A stretch of DNA of 6,357 nucleotides from Halanaerobiaceae bacterium (lineage in GTDB: Bacteria > Bacillota > Halanaerobiia > Halanaerobiales > Halarsenatibacteraceae): assembly GCA_003554685.1 (NCBI GenBank), contig PWHA01000148.1, forward strand, positions 1 through 6,357, written 5' to 3'. Below, piece by piece: positions 5,176 through 6,357 of the stretch. The position numbers and the translations under genes are program-made. The first letter of the stretch is position 1. The number at the start of each line of letters is the position of its first letter. The notes below the pieces were generated by a model. That model was not told where the DNA came from. It ran no database searches and saw only the letters and a list, made by a program, of their open reading frames with translations.

Positions 5176-5282
5176 GATTTTATGCTGCGCAGTCTGTGCT
5201 GGTCAGCCAGTAAGTTAAATTGCTTACCATTGCTGATTATTTATGTTGAATTCCAGCTGGAAAACCACCAACTTTTTAATCA
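5161..5282. other. lysE-pepF intergenic gap
   Basis: The 122-bp gap holds the pepF ribosome site and a perfect 12-bp palindrome, TTCCAGCTGGAA (5251-5262). I see no terminator with a T run after lysE and no clear promoter, so read-through from lysE into pepF is plausible. The palindrome could be an operator or chance. Confidence 0.4.
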
Positions 5283-5960
5283 TCAGCCTAAGAGGCCGAA
5301 CATATTAAAGCCACTCCAGATAAAATATACTCCCATTCCAATTATAAAAACGGCTAGTACAACCATCACAGCTCGATAAATATTTTCACTGATATATTGC
5401 TTGCCTGTCGCCAGAATAAAAGATATAAAACTAAGCCAGCCCAGATCTGCAGCAATATGACCCAGAGAAAAGAGTAAAACCCCGAGGGTGCCCTGCCGCA
5501 GGGAGATGGTAATGTAGCCGGCTCCCACAGTTGCCCACCAGATAAACCAGTAGGGATTGGCAAAGGTAGTAATTGTTCCGGCAGCAATTGAACTGCGAAA
5601 AAAACCGCTGGAATAATTTCCACTGTTCCCGGAAACATCATCAGGCTTTTCCTGTTCCAGGCTGAGAGAGCCGGAAAATATACCTGTAAACATTTTATAA
5701 CCCATCCAGAACAGCACCAGCCCACCCAGCAGGCCGATAAGGCCGCCAACGCTGTCCCGAGCTAAAAAGCTGCTCAGACCGGCAACCAGCATGATGATTA
5801 TCATTATCTCAATTATTATATGGCCTAGAGCCACCAGGGGGCCGGCCAGGAAACCTTTTTTTAAAGAATGCTCAATTGTAACGGCGGTTAAAGGTCCCGG
5901 GGCCATAGCCCCAGAAAGACCCACCAGAAATGCTGTTACTAAAAGATATGTTCCAGCCAA
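5283..5960 (-). CDS. LysE/RhtB-family amino-acid exporter-type membrane protein
   Basis: It is an inner-membrane protein of the LysE superfamily, which exports amino acids or related solutes using ion gradients; the substrate cannot be read from sequence. It has about 225 residues and roughly six hydrophobic segments. The family motif GLSGAMAPGPLTAV lies near the N-terminus (PGP at 21-23), followed by the first loop KKGFLAGPLVALGH. A hydrophilic loop sits at about 100-123, and NPYWFIWW begins at 135. Start choice is unsettled. ATG at 5969 abuts its AGGAG with no spacing, while TTG at 5960 lies 9 nt after AGGAG and gives a typical N-terminus, so I chose TTG. Using ATG adds three residues. It lies between an SDR gene and pepF on one strand, with a possible promoter of its own at 5996-6023. 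Confidence 0.88.
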   Translation of the reverse strand: MAGTYLLVTAFLVGLSGAMAPGPLTAVTIEHSLKKGFLAGPLVALGHIIIEIMIIIMLVAGLSSFLARDSVGGLIGLLGGLVLFWMGYKMFTGIFSGSLSLEQEKPDDVSGNSGNYSSGFFRSSIAAGTITTFANPYWFIWWATVGAGYITISLRQGTLGVLLFSLGHIAADLGWLSFISFILATGKQYISENIYRAVMVVLAVFIIGMGVYFIWSGFNMFGLLG

Positions 5961-5995
5961 AGTAATCATCTCCTGCCGGTTGAGATCAAGTCAGG

Positions 5996-6023
5996 ATTTT
6001 AGGCAGTTTATAAAACTTGATAA
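5996..6023 (-). promoter_or_regulatory. Candidate sigma-A promoter before lysE
   Basis: The minus strand reads TTATCA (6023-6018, 4 of 6), a 16-bp spacer, and TAAAAT (6001-5996, 5 of 6). A start near 5989 would leave a leader of about 30 nt with the AGGAG site. It lies downstream of the SDR stop codon at 6053. It may add to read-through from the SDR gene, since no terminator separates them. Confidence 0.4.
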
Positions 6024-6052
6024 TGCTATGCATAATAAATTTATGAAAAATA

Positions 6053-6357
6053 CTAAAGGTTGGATCTGCTGCTGCCTCCATCCAGGGGTATGGCTGCTCC
6101 GTTAAGATAACCAGACCGGGGAGAGGAAAGAAAGGCTGCCAGATCGCCCAGTTCTTCCGGCTGTCCTATTCTCTTCAGCGGGACTTCTGCAGCATAGAAG
6201 TCCAACCCCTCCTGATAGCTGGAAAATTTACCGCTTTCCAGACCGGATTCAATCAGGTTAGTGATCCTGTCGGTCTCATGAGCGCTCTGGAGAATGGCAT
6301 TAACTCTGATTTCCGGACCCAGCTCCCGGGCCAGGGTTTTCATCAGACCGATAACAC
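6053..6357 (-). CDS. Short-chain dehydrogenase/reductase (SDR), partial (N-terminus outside window)
   Basis: Only the C-terminal 100 or so residues are present; the Rossmann GxxxGxG and catalytic Ser-Tyr-Lys lie beyond the right edge. The frame runs open to 6357, so the internal Met codon at 6343 is not the start. Seen: VIGLMKTLARELGPEIRVN, the stretch that follows the YxxxK helix in FabG-like SDRs; then KRIGQPEELGDLAAFLSSPRS and GYLNGAAIPLDGG, the conserved SDR C-terminus. The usual Pro-Gly after VNA is replaced: VNAILQSAHETDRI has Gln-Ser there. The segment between that point and PLKRIG is longer than in the shortest FabG proteins. It is an NAD(P)-dependent oxidoreductase of unknown substrate, followed by lysE on the same strand. 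Confidence 0.9.
   Translation of the reverse strand, partial: VIGLMKTLARELGPEIRVNAILQSAHETDRITNLIESGLESGKFSSYQEGLDFYAAEVPLKRIGQPEELGDLAAFLSSPRSGYLNGAAIPLDGGSSRSNL

Noticed and set aside
5791..6105. Plus-strand open frame antisense to lysE and SDR
   Set aside because: It is a shadow of two clear minus-strand genes, with no ribosome site or recognisable protein.
1..6357. An undescribed defence or mobile system
   Set aside because: All large genes belong to ordinary metabolic, transport or peptidase families, and no nuclease, helicase, methylase, toxin-antitoxin or recombinase is visible.

Overview
The window looks like the chromosome of a low-to-moderate GC Gram-positive-type (Firmicutes) bacterium. 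Shine-Dalgarno sequences are strong (AGGAGG), TTG starts are frequent, intergenic DNA is AT-rich and the proteins are acidic. An anaerobe or halophile such as a member of Halanaerobiales would fit, but that is a low-confidence impression. I see no insertion sequence, phage gene, tRNA, rRNA or CRISPR array.

Layout. At the left edge is a minus-strand creatininase-family amidohydrolase whose 3' end lies outside the window. It is divergent from a plus-strand metallo-beta-lactamase-fold hydrolase of the dihydropterin ribofuranosyl-aminobenzene-phosphate synthase type (COG1237). That gene converges, with a 4-bp overlap of stop codons, on a minus-strand YjbQ/UPF0047 gene with a TTG start. Behind YjbQ is a 519-bp gene-free stretch that is unusually structured. 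It holds a near-consensus minus-strand promoter, a start-site inverted repeat, an 11-bp-period direct repeat, a 62-bp tandem duplication, a terminator and a three-copy repeat of the end of the next gene. Next is a small secreted acidic protein of unknown function (minus), then another 539-bp gene-free region with a second 11-bp-period repeat and two hairpins. The right part is a minus-strand run in the order SDR oxidoreductase (5' end outside the window), LysE-family exporter, PepF-type M3 oligoendopeptidase. A strong hairpin follows pepF.

How the genes work together. SDR, lysE and pepF lie on one strand with short gaps and no convincing terminator between them, so they may be partly co-transcribed, with an extra promoter before lysE. 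A peptidase next to an amino-acid-exporter-type protein suggests peptide breakdown and export of surplus amino acids, but this is inference. The left genes (creatininase family, COG1237 hydrolase, YjbQ) are metal-dependent or cofactor-linked enzymes of uncertain substrate. No complete new system is evident. The most unusual material is regulatory: matching TGAGGT-N5-TGAGGT repeats in the two large intergenic regions, a duplicated leader before yjbQ, and tandem copies of the 3' end of the secreted-protein gene.
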